Source of the DNA: Ashinkailepas kermadecensis
Lineage: Eukaryota; Arthropoda; Thecostraca; Neolepadidae
Assembly (NCBI GenBank): GCA_034440615.1
Contig: JAOTOM010004954.1
Coordinates: forward strand, 461,501 to 525,500
Direction: 5' to 3'
Length of the DNA stretch: 64,000 nt
Below, piece by piece: positions 38,321 through 49,125 of the stretch. The notes beneath the pieces are model-generated. The model saw only the letters and a list, made by a program, of their open reading frames with translations. It did not search any database and had not been told where the DNA came from. Position numbers and translations under genes: made by a program. Position 1 is the first letter of the stretch; each line of letters opens with the position of its first letter.

Positions 38321-38929
38321 CTTATATTAAAAAATGTGTTTTAAGCTGTCTAATGAATTCTGGGAATTTATCATTCCATTGCAATGTTTATGAATGTGAC
38401 TAAGATGATGGTCCACTCATTTTCTGTACAAATGCTTACTTTTCATTTTGTGAGCAAAATGACACTAAAAATGGGGCTGAGTTAAGTAACGGCATAAAAA
38501 AGTTTAACAAATGGAGTTAAAATTCAACATAGCTTAGCCTAACCTCCCTTTGGAAAAAAACATCCCAAAAATATAATTAGAGAATGTTTAGGCAATTTAT
38601 GTTCTCAAAATTTTCCAAATATAAAACCAACCCAACATAACCTAACATAACATTAGCTGCTTTTGAAGAAAAAAAGAAGTTTCAAATCTAAAAACATTGA
38701 AACATTTTTTACAAAAAAAATCCTACTTAAAAAACCTAAAGTAACCTAACCTAATCAAGCCTAACCAATTTGTTTTCTTTATGGTGGCAAATCTGTGTAA
38801 AAAAATTGTCTTGTTACCACCTTAAAGCACAATAATACCAAATATTATGTATGGGCATGGAGCCTCTACTTAGAAAAAGATATAGATATGCTAGGAAGAG
38901 TGCAGTGCAAAGCTAGTACACTGATAAGC
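38321..38929. other. No gene identified
   Basis: AT-rich sequence with several CCTAACCTAA-like strings (38525-38765). No exon or TIR was recognised. Confidence 0.4.
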
Positions 38930-39962
38930 AAGGTGGGAATTAAGGCACTTCTTCAGATATTTCGTCTCTGAAAGCATTTTTCACTCCGGGTTCATACTGG
39001 ATAGGATGGGCTTCACATGCACTCAGACACAAATGTGGCAACAAAGATGTCAATAAAAACAAACGGAATGACACCCACAAAAACGCTGGTTATTAAACTT
39101 GCAGTTACCACTCAAACCAACCACTTTTTGTAGCAGTCAGCAGCCGGACCACAGATTTGCACACTTCTCTCAATCTCAATCACCGGAAATGAAGACGACG
39201 ACGTGCCAACAGCGCTTGCAAGACGGCGCACCTGCGCATTGAGTACAATGTTCTCCGGTTACTCAGACTCTGGAGCCGCGTCTCCGAAAACCGCCATTCG
39301 CGCCACCCATATAGTGGAAAATTTGACAGTTTTAAGAGACGTCCTCCGGAGTCCCGGAGGCCGCCGATCAGAATTGGCTGCGCTAGTGTTTTCTGTTCTA
39401 AAGTATTTGTTATATGACGTCATAACCATTAGCAACTTTGAACACATTGTTAACAGTGTCATGCTGCAACACAAGACCTTGACTGATCCTTTGCTTTGCG
39501 CACTGCTGTCACATCCGACCTCGACTGTGGCGTGAGCGGTAGCGGAGGTGGGTTCGTATTATGTAAGGAATTGGCTGCGTAGGTAGGTATGCACTCTGAG
39601 CTGAGGGTGAAGTGTGAAGTATTTTTGTTTGTTTTCATATGGCTAGCCTTGTACTGAAACCAACAGTGAAAGGAAAGTGCATTACTCATGTGAGTTATGA
39701 GAGACAAAGCTGTGCTGATTATTGCGATTCTCTGCCGGGCGATGCCATCCATTGTTCACTTCTTTGTTCCCATGCTTTGACATTTGATTTGACCAAAAAT
39801 GACAATGCATATTATGTAGGTACTGACTACATAGGCTTTTCCTGTCGGTTTCCGGTAAACAGATTCCATGCATCAAGACATAATAGGTATGTCCATGGAA
39901 ATGTACTCCAGAAGAAGTCGGTATGCACTCCGACTCCTAACCCGAAAAGTAAACTTCCCACT
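38930..39962 (+). repeat. 1-kb interspersed repeat P1, copy C
   Basis: A third copy, in direct orientation, with the same landmarks (GGTGGGAATTAAGGCACTTC to CGGTATGCACTCCGACTCC). Its 3' end abuts a LINE fragment at 39963. Confidence 0.8.
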
Positions 39963-40155
39963 CTGCTCATAAGTGGACTAGGTAACTTAGAATATGGGGA
40001 AAGAGTTATGGCATTTGATATGTAGGTACCTAATCACTAAAGTACAGGAGATTAAGGGTGATATTGTTGAAATGTATCAAATCATTAAAGGCCTAGACCA
40101 GGTCAATCTGAATGATGCCCTTCTGTTTAGACTAGATGTTAATGTTATCATCATG
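39963..40155 (+). mobile_element. CR1-like LINE fragment
   Basis: LISGLGNLEYGERVMAFDM and, after a small disruption, YQIIKGLDQVNLNDALLF match the C-terminal third of the LINE ORF at 24.8-25.0 kb, here on the plus strand. Confidence 0.8.
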
Positions 40156-40165
40156 GTACATCATT

Positions 40166-40958
40166 GGCCGCGTTCGGGCGAGGGAAAATCTTGGATAATT
40201 ATCCCGATTCGCGTTCGGAACCACCAGTAGGGAAAATTATCCAGGAAAATTATCTGTGTTTATGGAGAATCTCGGAGAATTTTCAGAGCATGGTCGGCAG
40301 ACCAATAATTTTCCATTCGCTACTTCTGAACACCGGAAGCGGTTTGATTTGGAGGAATATGGCGGATGCAGGCGGCGACCCGGGATTACCGATGTAAGTT
40401 GCACTGTATTCAGTAAACATTTGCTAGTTTTCAGCAGCACGTTGAAGCTATTTGTTATTATGTAGACGTGGTTTTGAGTTGACAGTCGTATCTCAAGACA
40501 GTTTGTCGAAAAAACAGCGTGCCAGTTTCGGAGGCGGAACTGGCGCAACTTTTCAGAAAGCTGTGCTATGAACAACCACTAAGTAAGGCAAATTTTCAAG
40601 TAAATATGGAAATGTCATTTCTGGTCATCATTGTGTAATGGTGTGTATGACCAGTTTGACCCTCTCGGGTCATCGGTTTTCTCAACCCCCTTCAACGTCT
40701 TGGATGCATGGCTAAGGGATATTGAGTTGACTGTGTCCGTTGGCTACTGCTGAGACCATCAACACCAGCCATCTCACACTGGCCCCTGCAGTAATGCTAA
40801 TGCAATGATTCATGGCTCTACTCATTCATGGCGCGTGAGGCGAAGCCGGCGGATAATATCTGAGGAAACTGGACGAACGCAGATGGAAATTAGTCAGGGA
40901 AATTATTGCTTGGAGAATTATCGCACGGGAGAATTTCCCTCGCCCGAACGCGCCCATT
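40166..40958. mobile_element. Non-autonomous TIR transposon with GTACATCATT flanks
   Basis: The left end GGCCGCGTTCGGGCGAGGG and the reverse-complemented right end GGGCGCGTTCGGGCGAGGG form TIRs, and GTACATCATT occurs on both sides (40156-40165 and 40959-40968). Whether the last bases ATT belong to the element or the duplication is ambiguous, giving a 7-10 bp target duplication. An ATG-initiated stretch (MADAGGDPGLP, 40360-40395) ending at CGAT/GTAAGT may be a retained first exon of the parent element. No transposase is present. Confidence 0.75.
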
Positions 40959-40968
40959 GTACATCATT

Positions 40969-41929
40969 ATGGAGGAAGTTTGTGGCAGGCAAGTAATTCC
41001 TGCTTATCTGTTCTAAATGCAATGGTGTAACTCTTGGTGTATTTGCCTTGACATACTCAGACTTTGTGCTTGCTCATACTTACAAAGGTATTCACAGCTG
41101 AGTCCCAGTGTCCTGATTTTTGTTTTGTAGAATGGAGGTGGGGATGGGGAGGGGTGATGCCAAAAATGCTAACTGATGTTAAAAAAAGGTAATGTGCAAC
41201 CATATGGATAATGCCTACCAATGAGTGACTTTCTATGACCTTTCGTGATTTTTGTATGATGGCAATGATGACAGTAATGTACCTGCTGCCTTTTGTCTTT
41301 ACCAGTGGGCAGTGCTGCTGCCAGATGCCATGAGTGCTTTTCAAGACCCAACTTTCACTTATAATATGGACTAAGAAAGCATAAGTGGTATTTAATGATG
41401 TGAAAATTAATAAAGTGATGTCAAAACAATTGTTATTAAGCATGGGTCTACACTCCATTTTCAAACTTTCAGGATGCTGCTAAGTCCACTTTGATCAAGG
41501 GTAGAATATAAGTCATTGGTATGTGCATTAAACAACACAGTAGGTAATATGCAACCCTGCCATTCAACACAAATTATCCATCTTGGGTCACATTTCTCCA
41601 CTGTACATAGCACAGTTGCAAGGAACATTATTCAGCAATTTCATGGATCTGTACTCATACACTTGTATAGAGCAATTTCCAATGCTCTTGTCAAATGCCT
41701 TTTGGACATCCAGAAATATGACCTAAACATTGATAATGTTCATTGTCATTGTTCAGATTTTGCAAGTGAAGTTCAGCAGCAGAATCTCAGCTCAAGGCTT
41801 AGCATGTCACCATTGCTACGGCATGGCATTTCCACTGCTGTGGCCTGGGAATGGGAGGGGGGAGGGGGGCAGTTCTTGCTGACCCTTCCATCAGGTGGAA
41901 GAAGGGGGTAAATGCAGGTGGATTCCAAC
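40969..41929. other. No gene identified
   Basis: Mixed sequence with short open frames only. No domain or convincing splice pair was seen. Confidence 0.4.
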
Positions 41930-41995
41930 TAAAATCCTGTCTTGGAAGTACAGGGCAGACCAGAGCCGGGCACTCTACCAACTGAGCCGCCGTGG
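41930..41995 (-). mobile_element. Degenerate tRNA-like SINE head
   Basis: The reverse strand reads CGGCGGCTCAGTTGGTAGAG then GTGCCCGGCTCTGG, like a D-arm with A box, and TTAGTTGGAATCC at the B-box position. The arms do not pair well, so a functional tRNA is unlikely. Confidence 0.4.
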
Positions 41996-42677
41996 CTGCA
42001 GCTCGGTCGGTGTCCCTTTCGGACGATCAGTACTCTTTGCATGTTCCCTCATTGTTTTCACGATACCCGTGTGCGGTGACAGCGTGGGTTTGCTGGCACG
42101 TGTTGTCTGTTGCAGTGTCGACCCGGCCGACCAGCGATCGGCGCGCCCCGTGCAGTCTGCCGGCTCGGCTGCCGACTCGCCTCCTCGTTGAAGGCCCGGC
42201 TCTGCTGGCCGCTCGGCTCGACTCTGCGCGTGGGCGTCTCGCCCGCTGCGGGCCAGTGTTGGTTGTCGGCTGCGTGCTGCGCCCCGGCGCGGACGTTTGG
42301 CCGCCAGTCTGCACAGGTATTGGAGTGGCGCGTGGGGCCGGTGCGCGCCACGGTCGCCGCCGCCGCCGCCGCCGCCGCCGAGGACCGTGTGTGGCCGCTG
42401 GTGAGGACTGTGTGACGCGCACCGTGCTGTCCCGGTGAGCCACGGACTGGCCGCGCTCAGTGTGCGGCGCGTCGCCTGCGCGCCGCCACCCGCCGCCATG
42501 GACTGTCAGCACGCACCTCAAGTCGGCTGTGATCCCTGTGTGTGTTGTGGACCGTGCCGTGTGAATGGACGGCCAGCTGGGGTGGTGGCCGGGGTGGACT
42601 GACCACGGTGAGGCGGTGAGGCAGCGCTGTCTCGGTCAGTGGTGGCTCAGCCGGCACGGGCCGGACGATTGGAACAG
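41996..42677 (+). promoter_or_regulatory. CpG/GC-rich island, candidate promoter and 5' non-coding exon of the YTH gene
   Basis: About 680 bp with very high GC and dense CpG, including a (CCG)n run at 42357-42380, in otherwise AT-rich surroundings. It ends at a perfect donor, GGAACA/GTAAGTGAG (42678). All frames on both strands stay open for long stretches because stops are rare at this composition, so no ORF is called. Its position 2.8 kb upstream of the YTH coding exon, and an acceptor-like GATGTTTTAG at 45461, make it a plausible first exon of that gene. This is inference. Confidence 0.4.
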
Positions 42678-43538
42678 TAAGTGAGTGGCTCACGGGTTCC
42701 TCACGGGTTCCTCACGCACCCGTCAGCCCGCGGCTTTAGCAGCCGCTGCTGCAGCTCTCCGGTAACAACTGTCGTCTGAAAACATGCGCCATGTCTGCCC
42801 TAACCTGTCTTCCGCTGCGTATGTCCACGCATTTTCATTCAGAGAGAAGTGCTCATTGTACGATGACGACATGCTGCACCGTGCTAGCTGGTAGCCCGCA
42901 CTAGTGTGTAGCACTAGCATGTAATTAGTGCAGGGCTGCTAGGACTTGTGCAGTTTTGTTCTTCATTCTAGCTGGACTCTAAATCCTTTCATGCCATCAT
43001 CATTGTCTTCCATACGAACGCAGACAAGAGTGGATGCACTTTCAATTGCTCTCGCCTCTTTGCTTGCTATTTAAGCTATTCAAATTATGTTATTGTTAGT
43101 TGGTGTTACAATGCCATGTTCATGTTCTGTTGTTTGCAAGGCAACAAAAGCAAGCAGTGTGACCGACGCCTTTATACTCATTGAGATGTGCTTTGATTAG
43201 CACGAACGTGCGTCGTTGCCCTTATACTATGTGCTGCCAAGAATCTCAATGGAACTGCATACTGCTCAGATTTGTCCAGACACTGTGCAATATCTTTCGA
43301 CTTGTTTCCTTGTCCCAGGTATTCTTATGTGATAAAATGCTCCTGTTTTTTCTTGTTATGTAATGTACATTGCACATGTGCAACTTTCAACGTGTCATAC
43401 TTGTGTCAGCGGTAACATGATTCACGACGGCTTTGCTAGGGTGTTGTCTTTCAGCTTGTAACGGTAAGTAAAAACAATGTATATGCTTCCCACGTAGTCG
43501 ATACATCCTTGCCAGACCACCATCACAACTGCTCACAG

Positions 43539-43565
43539 CTCTGAAGAACCTTCGGTTCTTCAGAG
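43539..43565. other. Perfect 12-bp hairpin
   Basis: CTCTGAAGAACC and GGTTCTTCAGAG are exact reverse complements separated by TTC. Confidence 0.7.
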
Positions 43566-43749
43566 TTGGCAACACCTGTGTATATATGCACGCACATTTT
43601 AACACTATTTTACCCTGCACACCGCTTTTGTCGTCACGGTGAACAGCCAAATATTTTGTTTTGTGTCCAGCTAAATCCGACTAATCGTTTTCATTTATTC
43701 TCTGCGGTACTTTGGCCATGTTCATGCGTATCCATGATGTGTTACTCCA

Positions 43750-44135
43750 GGCTATAGTCCGGATAATTCCGGGAAAGCGGTACTCCATGACTCATGGGGA
43801 GATCGGGTTTACTGTGTGCCCGGGGAAGACCTTCAGATGAAACTGAAGGTAACCGCGGGCTGATTTAATACACAGACAATATTGTTCCACTGAAGAAGAA
43901 ACTAGCCGTCATTTACTTGAGTATTTCAAATGTCGGCTGATTGTCAATAATCCATAACAACCTGACTTCCCTTTAGTTATGCAGTGAATTTCCTCAGGAA
44001 AACCTGGAAAAATATGAACAGTATTTTCTTCCGTGGGATTTTGTGGGCTGTTCTTACGGTAACAAACCATAGCTGTGGGCGCGAAATGACCTATGCAGTC
44101 GATGCGCCCCTAAACCACAATAACTAACTAACAAA
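43750..44135 (+). mobile_element. SINE-like element, family C
   Basis: The 3' end reads GGGCGCGAAATGACC, then GCAGTCGATGCGCCCCTAAA and an ACAATAACTAACTAAC tail, the same ending as at 17733-17800. The 5' boundary is a guess; CCGGATAATTCCGG near 43760 may be part of it. Confidence 0.45.
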
Positions 44136-45210
44136 CCATAGCTGCACGACAGAAACATTTTTGTACTTCCGATAAAAATTACTTTTCAGATTGAATTCAT
44201 ATATTAGGCAAAGTGTGTATCTTGTAAGTATGGTGCATATACATGATATTCACTTTGCTCTTTTGTTAGAATTGATAAGCAGAACTCGCATGCATAAACT
44301 GTTGCTCGTGACAGATCATTAGGGAAGGGTCGGAAGGAGTCAGGAACGAAATATACACTTCAAGCAGGCCTTGTTTATTGCCAAGGATTAAATTTGAAGA
44401 TGCTGTTCTTTAGCCGTATGAAGTGACTCGTGATTTTGTCCTCGACTTGCACATCGTAGTAATCCATATAATTAGCTATGGCACCAAGATAAGAGTCCTT
44501 GAAAATGGGAGACGTGGGACACCTGAAGATATGAGTCAACATAAAGGAGAGGTAAACCTAGAAGGGAGAATTGGAACATAAATATCTCACTATGATCAGA
44601 ATTCCGTCCCAACGAGGTATCTCTTAGACTTATGGTCTTATGGTCCATCTTAACCAGAATAGATGTGTGGTGCATGATTCCCGTGTTTATTGGTGGCATA
44701 ATGCTAACAGATACGGTGATGATATACTACTTTTACCTATACCGAGCGGTACTAGAACTGTCTTAATTGGGGGATGCAAGAGCCATTTTGAGTCAAGTCT
44801 CCATGCAATATCGGTAGAGTCCGTGCTAAGTTCGTCCAGAATTTGCGGTCGTTGCCCCCTCTGCCTTCCCAATTCCCAACAGACGTGGATATTATTCAGC
44901 ATATGCTATATAGTTGTATTAATTCGAAACGTGGCTAGCTTGAGTGTAGACAGCTACAATTTATACGTCATCACAGCGATGACTTTTTTACCTCTGCTGA
45001 GATTGCCTTGAGAAAGGTTGAAGGCTGAAAATCAAGCTTAATCCGAATTATCCTGCCAAACACATCTATATCTTCAACTAGAATAGCGATAATGCGCGGC
45101 TTCTTCATCATTTTGTATTCATGAATCGATACACCCAATGCCATAGTTTTCCTTCTGTTTTGAGGTGACCTTGGAAATGAGTTGGATTAATTATTTCTTA
45201 ATAATTAATA

Positions 45211-45430
45211 AGCATGGCGCGCGGGCCTTCTGTCGACAGTGTCGGCAGCTGGCCGGCAGCCGTGCAGCATGGCGCGCGGGCCTTCTGTCGACAGTGTCAG
45301 CAGCTGGCCGGCAGCCGTGCAGCATGGCGCGCGGGCCTTCTGTCGACAGTGTCAGCAGCTGGCCGGCAGCCGTGCAGCATGGCGCGCGGGCCTTCTGTCG
45401 ACAGTGTCAGCAGCTGGCCGGCAGCCGCGG
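45211..45430. repeat. 55-bp tandem repeat, 4 units, directly upstream of the YTH coding exon
   Basis: Four near-identical units of 55 bp begin with AGCATGGCGCGCGGGCC and contain TGTCGACAGTGTCAGCAG and GGCCGGCAGCC. Unit 1 differs at one position; unit 4 runs into CGCGGCGCC. Each unit contains an ATG in a fair context (GCATGG). As 55 is not a multiple of 3, successive units shift frame. Confidence 0.95.
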
Positions 45431-45452
45431 CGCCACGCTGAGCTGTGTGCCG

Positions 45453-45461
45453 ATGTTTTAG
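45453..45461 (+). promoter_or_regulatory. Two-codon uORF or splice acceptor just before the YTH start
   Basis: ATG TTT TAG lies 18 nt upstream of the YTH start codon. If transcribed as 5' UTR it is a minimal upstream ORF. Alternatively the final TTTTAG is the 3' splice site of the proposed first intron. The sequence cannot decide. Confidence 0.35.
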
Positions 45462-45479
45462 CTGGTGTCACTGACCGTG

Positions 45480-46865
45480 ATGGAGGAGGACACCGTCGAG
45501 TCGCCGGCCGCGCCGACCAACACCGCTGTCGAACCACCTGCCGCCGCCGCCGCTGACGACAACTACGACACCCGCTCGGAGGTGAGCAGCGCATCATCCA
45601 AATCGCTGCACTCGGAACTCAGCGTCGATGTGGACGACGCAGGCTCGGAGCCAAGCGTTTCGTCGGACAACGACGGCGCCGACGACGATAAGTCGGACGC
45701 CAAGAAGAAGGAGGAAGAGAATGGCAAGGCGGTGGTGGAGGTCAAGGTGGAGCCGGTGGTGACGAGTGGCGTTAGTCGGGAGAGCTACCTCACCAAGCTG
45801 AACTACCTGTTCCGCGACGCCCGCTTCTTCATCATCAAGTCCAACAATGAGGAGAACGTGACGCTGGCCAAGGCGCGGGGCGTGTGGTCGACGCCTCCGC
45901 AGAACGAGGCTAAGCTGAATCAGGCGTTCCGCGAGTCACGCAACGTCCTGCTCGTGTTCTCGGTGAAGGAGAGCGGTCGGTTCTGCGGCTTCTGTCGCGT
46001 GTCGAGCGAGTCTCGGCGCGACCTGTCGCCCGTTAACTGGGTGCTGCCACCAAATCTTCCGGCACGCGCGCTCGGCGGCGTCTTTCGCGTGTCGTGGGTC
46101 AACAAAAACGACTTGCCGTTCCCCAAGACGAGTCACCTGTTCAACCCGTGGAACAACGACAAGCCGGTGAAGATTGGCCGCGACGGCCAGGAGGTGGAGC
46201 CGCGCGTTGCCGAGGAGCTGTGCCGTCGATTTGTGCGCGACGACACCATCGACATGAACCCAATCCTGCTCGACTCGAAGCGGGCCTCGCGCACCGTCAA
46301 GACCATCAAGCCGTTGACGATGCCGCCGGCGCCGCCGCTGCCGCTGCGGCGCGGCCGGCGCGACTTCCGCGAGCGGGGCACGGGCTTCCGCGGCAGCCGC
46401 GTGATGCGGCCGCCCGTCAGCCACGAGCCGGCGCGACTGCCTAGCCGGCGGCCGCGCTACGACGACGACCACTACTCCAGACTTCCGCCGCGTCGCGACG
46501 CCGGCCCGTCGCGCTACCACCCGTACAACCGCGATCGGCCGCCGCCGCCGCCGCACGACCGGTCGCCGGCGCGCTACCCGCCGCGCGAGCCGGTGCCGCG
46601 CATGTACCCCGATCTGATGCGCGAGATGACGGCGCGCGGTGGCCCGCTGCCGCCGCTGCCCTACCCGCCGCCGCCGCCGTTCGACCCGCTGGCACCGCCG
46701 CGCTACTACGAGGGCCCGCCGATGCCCGAGTTCGTGCCGGTGCCGCCGGCGCGCTCCGAGCGCCGCATGTCCGAGTACGACCGGTCCGTCGAGGAGTTCC
46801 TGCGACACACCACGTCCGAGCGGCGCGAGCGCAGCCGCGAGCGGCGCCACCGTGACCGACGCTGA
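45480..46865 (+). CDS. YTHDC1-like: YTH domain m6A-reader, YTHDC1-like, single coding exon
   Basis: The 461-aa frame starts at ATG 45480 (GACCGTGATGG) and stops at TGA 46863. Residues 1-95 are acidic and Ser-rich (SEVSSASSKSLHSELSVDVD). The YTH domain spans about 103-262, with RDARFFIIKSNNEENV, KARGVWSTPP and NPWNNDKPVKIGRDGQEVE. The m6A pocket fits YTHDC1: Trp136 (GVWS), Trp187 (VNWVLP) and Leu198 at the third position, where YTHDF proteins have Trp. Residues 270-461 are Arg/Pro-rich with RGRRDFRERG, many RxPP tracts and a terminal RERSRERRHRDRR, resembling the Arg-rich tail of YTHDC1. YTHDC1 is a nuclear reader of N6-methyladenosine acting in splicing, export and chromatin. The whole CDS lacks introns and is very GC-rich, so it is either a compact native gene or a retrocopy. 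It is shorter than vertebrate YTHDC1. Confidence 0.92.
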   Translation: MEEDTVESPAAPTNTAVEPPAAAAADDNYDTRSEVSSASSKSLHSELSVDVDDAGSEPSVSSDNDGADDDKSDAKKKEEENGKAVVEVKVEPVVTSGVSRESYLTKLNYLFRDARFFIIKSNNEENVTLAKARGVWSTPPQNEAKLNQAFRESRNVLLVFSVKESGRFCGFCRVSSESRRDLSPVNWVLPPNLPARALGGVFRVSWVNKNDLPFPKTSHLFNPWNNDKPVKIGRDGQEVEPRVAEELCRRFVRDDTIDMNPILLDSKRASRTVKTIKPLTMPPAPPLPLRRGRRDFRERGTGFRGSRVMRPPVSHEPARLPSRRPRYDDDHYSRLPPRRDAGPSRYHPYNRDRPPPPPHDRSPARYPPREPVPRMYPDLMREMTARGGPLPPLPYPPPPPFDPLAPPRYYEGPPMPEFVPVPPARSERRMSEYDRSVEEFLRHTTSERRERSRERRHRDRR

Positions 46866-48810
46866 TCCCACCCACCGTCACGTCTGGCCGCTATCGGAGC
46901 TCAGTCCGTGTAAAGATCGCCTCGTCCGACTGGCCGCAGATGTCCGCCGACAATCTTAGGGCTGTTGGTGTCAGACAGCCGGACACGGGCTGGGCCCGGC
47001 CGGCTCGCGTGCTGGGTACTCGCTCAGTCCGGTCGATGTTGGCTGCCGTCTCTCATTTCCTAGCGTTTTCCACGGCGTCCTGCGGTGTGACTGGTGTGTG
47101 TTGGCTGTAGGAATGGTCGGCATTTATTTATGTGTCGGACCCCTCGTCACTTGTGCGGTTGGTCGTGTCTCCGTGCTCGTCATTCTGGCCCTGAAGCAGG
47201 CCGTGGCCTGGCGGACCGCCGGGCCGTTTCACCAGCGTCGGTGTTGGAACTGGGCATCGGACCAGTGGCTAAGCACTGTCGAGCCGCCGAAGTTGGCTAC
47301 ATCCGACCAGTGGAGGCGTACCGTCGAGCCGTCGATGTTGGCTACACCGGGTCAATTGCGTCGTTCTGCTGCTGTCCTGTGCATACGACGGTCGGCGGCG
47401 TCCATATGGACCGGTGGTAAGTGCCGTGTAGTGCCGTCGCCGTCGCCGACGCTGTTAGATCTCTGTGAGGCGGATGTCAGGCGTGGTCGCGAGGGCTATG
47501 TACGGTGGCATTGGCTGCGAGACAACAGCGTGTCGAGGGTGACATTGGCTGCGAGTCGAGGGTGGTGATGGTGTGACTGCCATCCGGATGTGTACGGAGT
47601 CGTGACGTCATCTGGACGTGGATTCGTGGTAGTGTATTGTGAAGGCGTGCATCTAGGCCTGGCGATATACGTGGATGGAATGTTTTGTCACCAGCAGTTG
47701 TGTAGACAAATACATTCATCTTTACTTTCAATGGAGCTTCTTTGGAGACAAACTGAATAAGAGATGTGGTGATGTCCAGCTGGAGTGATGGAGGGTAACG
47801 TTTTGGAGGAAAACTGCCGCTAGAATTGGATAGGTGATTCCGTTGAATAGTGATCCCATATGAATGTTTAAGAGCCCGGGGTTCGCTTGCGACAAGTCCA
47901 GCTTTGTGGTGATTGTGGCGCAGTGTCCGCGTTGAATTGTTTGGTGAGATTTCAAATAGTTGGCGATATTAAACCTAGGACTTCACCATGTTGCATAAGT
48001 GAAGAGAAAAAAAACTATAGCACCCTTGGCCCTCCGTCTCTACCGCTAGGTGGAAGGTGGGGTAGAAAAATGCAGGCGAACGTGGGGCTTTGGATAGCGA
48101 TGCCGGGTGGTGCACGGCGCGGGAGAACGGTACCTGGCGAGGTGGGGCTGAAGAGAATGTCCGATGACTGCGGGAGACGATGTCCGGATTTGTGAGGCTC
48201 TGGAGAAAGGTGTTGGGCAAGATGTGGCTCGAGAGGGCGATGGTAAGCGACAAGTCGATACAGTGCTTTGTTGTCTCCTACACATAGCTAAGTTTTCCCC
48301 ACTTGGACCTTGGACTGATGTGGGAGGTGTCGGCCTAAGCATAAAACAAGTCTGTGGCGTATGGATTTCAGTGGTGATATTGATATGACGTCCAAAGAAC
48401 TGAAGAATAGCTGCCCATTATTCTTAGTGATGGACAGGGTCTCTGTTCGCTTCATTTATACATGACAACAAAACTACAAAAAGTGTTGATTTATTGCTTT
48501 TTGTATATTATGTGTTTTGCTCTTCGTTTCTTTCATAAAAAGCAGCCTTTCTTCCATAATCGCGATCAAGCAAAATTGTTGACAGTCCATACAATGTATT
48601 TGTTCTTATGTGTGTGTGAAGAAGTAGTCATGCAAAGACCTATCTGACGTAAAATACCTTGCTTAATGGTTGTTTCAGTTTACCAAGGTACATGCACAAC
48701 TTAACATACCAATATGAATTGTAGTTTTTCAAACAGTTGTGATCAGAAACTTTTATCTCAATCAACATTATTCCTGGATCTGCCCCGGGATCTATGCAAT
48801 ATACGTTCTG

Positions 48811-48815
<5 letters not shown>
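46866..48815. other. 3' flank of the YTH gene; no second gene identified
   Basis: GC-rich for about 700 bp, then AT-richer. Two roughly 48-bp units at about 47262-47352 repeat GACCAGTGG..CGTCGAGCCG..GTTGGCTACA. Frames of 80-156 codons here have no domain. It probably includes the 3' UTR; no AATAAA was found close to the stop. Confidence 0.4.
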
Positions 48816-48855
<40 letters not shown>

Positions 48856-48993
48856 TTTATATATACATATATTTATATATACATATATTTATATATACAT
48901 ATATTTATATATACATATATTTATATATGCATATATTTATATATGCATATATTGATATATACATATATATATATATATATGTATATATATACA

Positions 48994-49039
<46 letters not shown>

Positions 49040-49045
49040 AATATT

Positions 49046-49124
<79 letters not shown>

Positions 49125-49125
49125 T
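48816..49125. repeat. TA microsatellite with TATATACATATATT higher-order units
   Basis: Pure TA at both ends, with a central block (48850-48965) where ATATACATATATTTAT repeats about every 18 bp. Confidence 0.95.

Larger units (their letters stand above)
42678..45210. other. Non-coding interval, possible first intron of the YTH gene
   Basis: AT-richer sequence without exon evidence. It contains a short perfect hairpin (43539) and a SINE-like element (43750-44135). Confidence 0.4.

Noticed and set aside
45936..46871. 311-codon minus-strand frame and other frames over the YTH gene
   Set aside because: Antisense shadows of a very GC-rich coding exon; only the plus frame contains the YTH domain.
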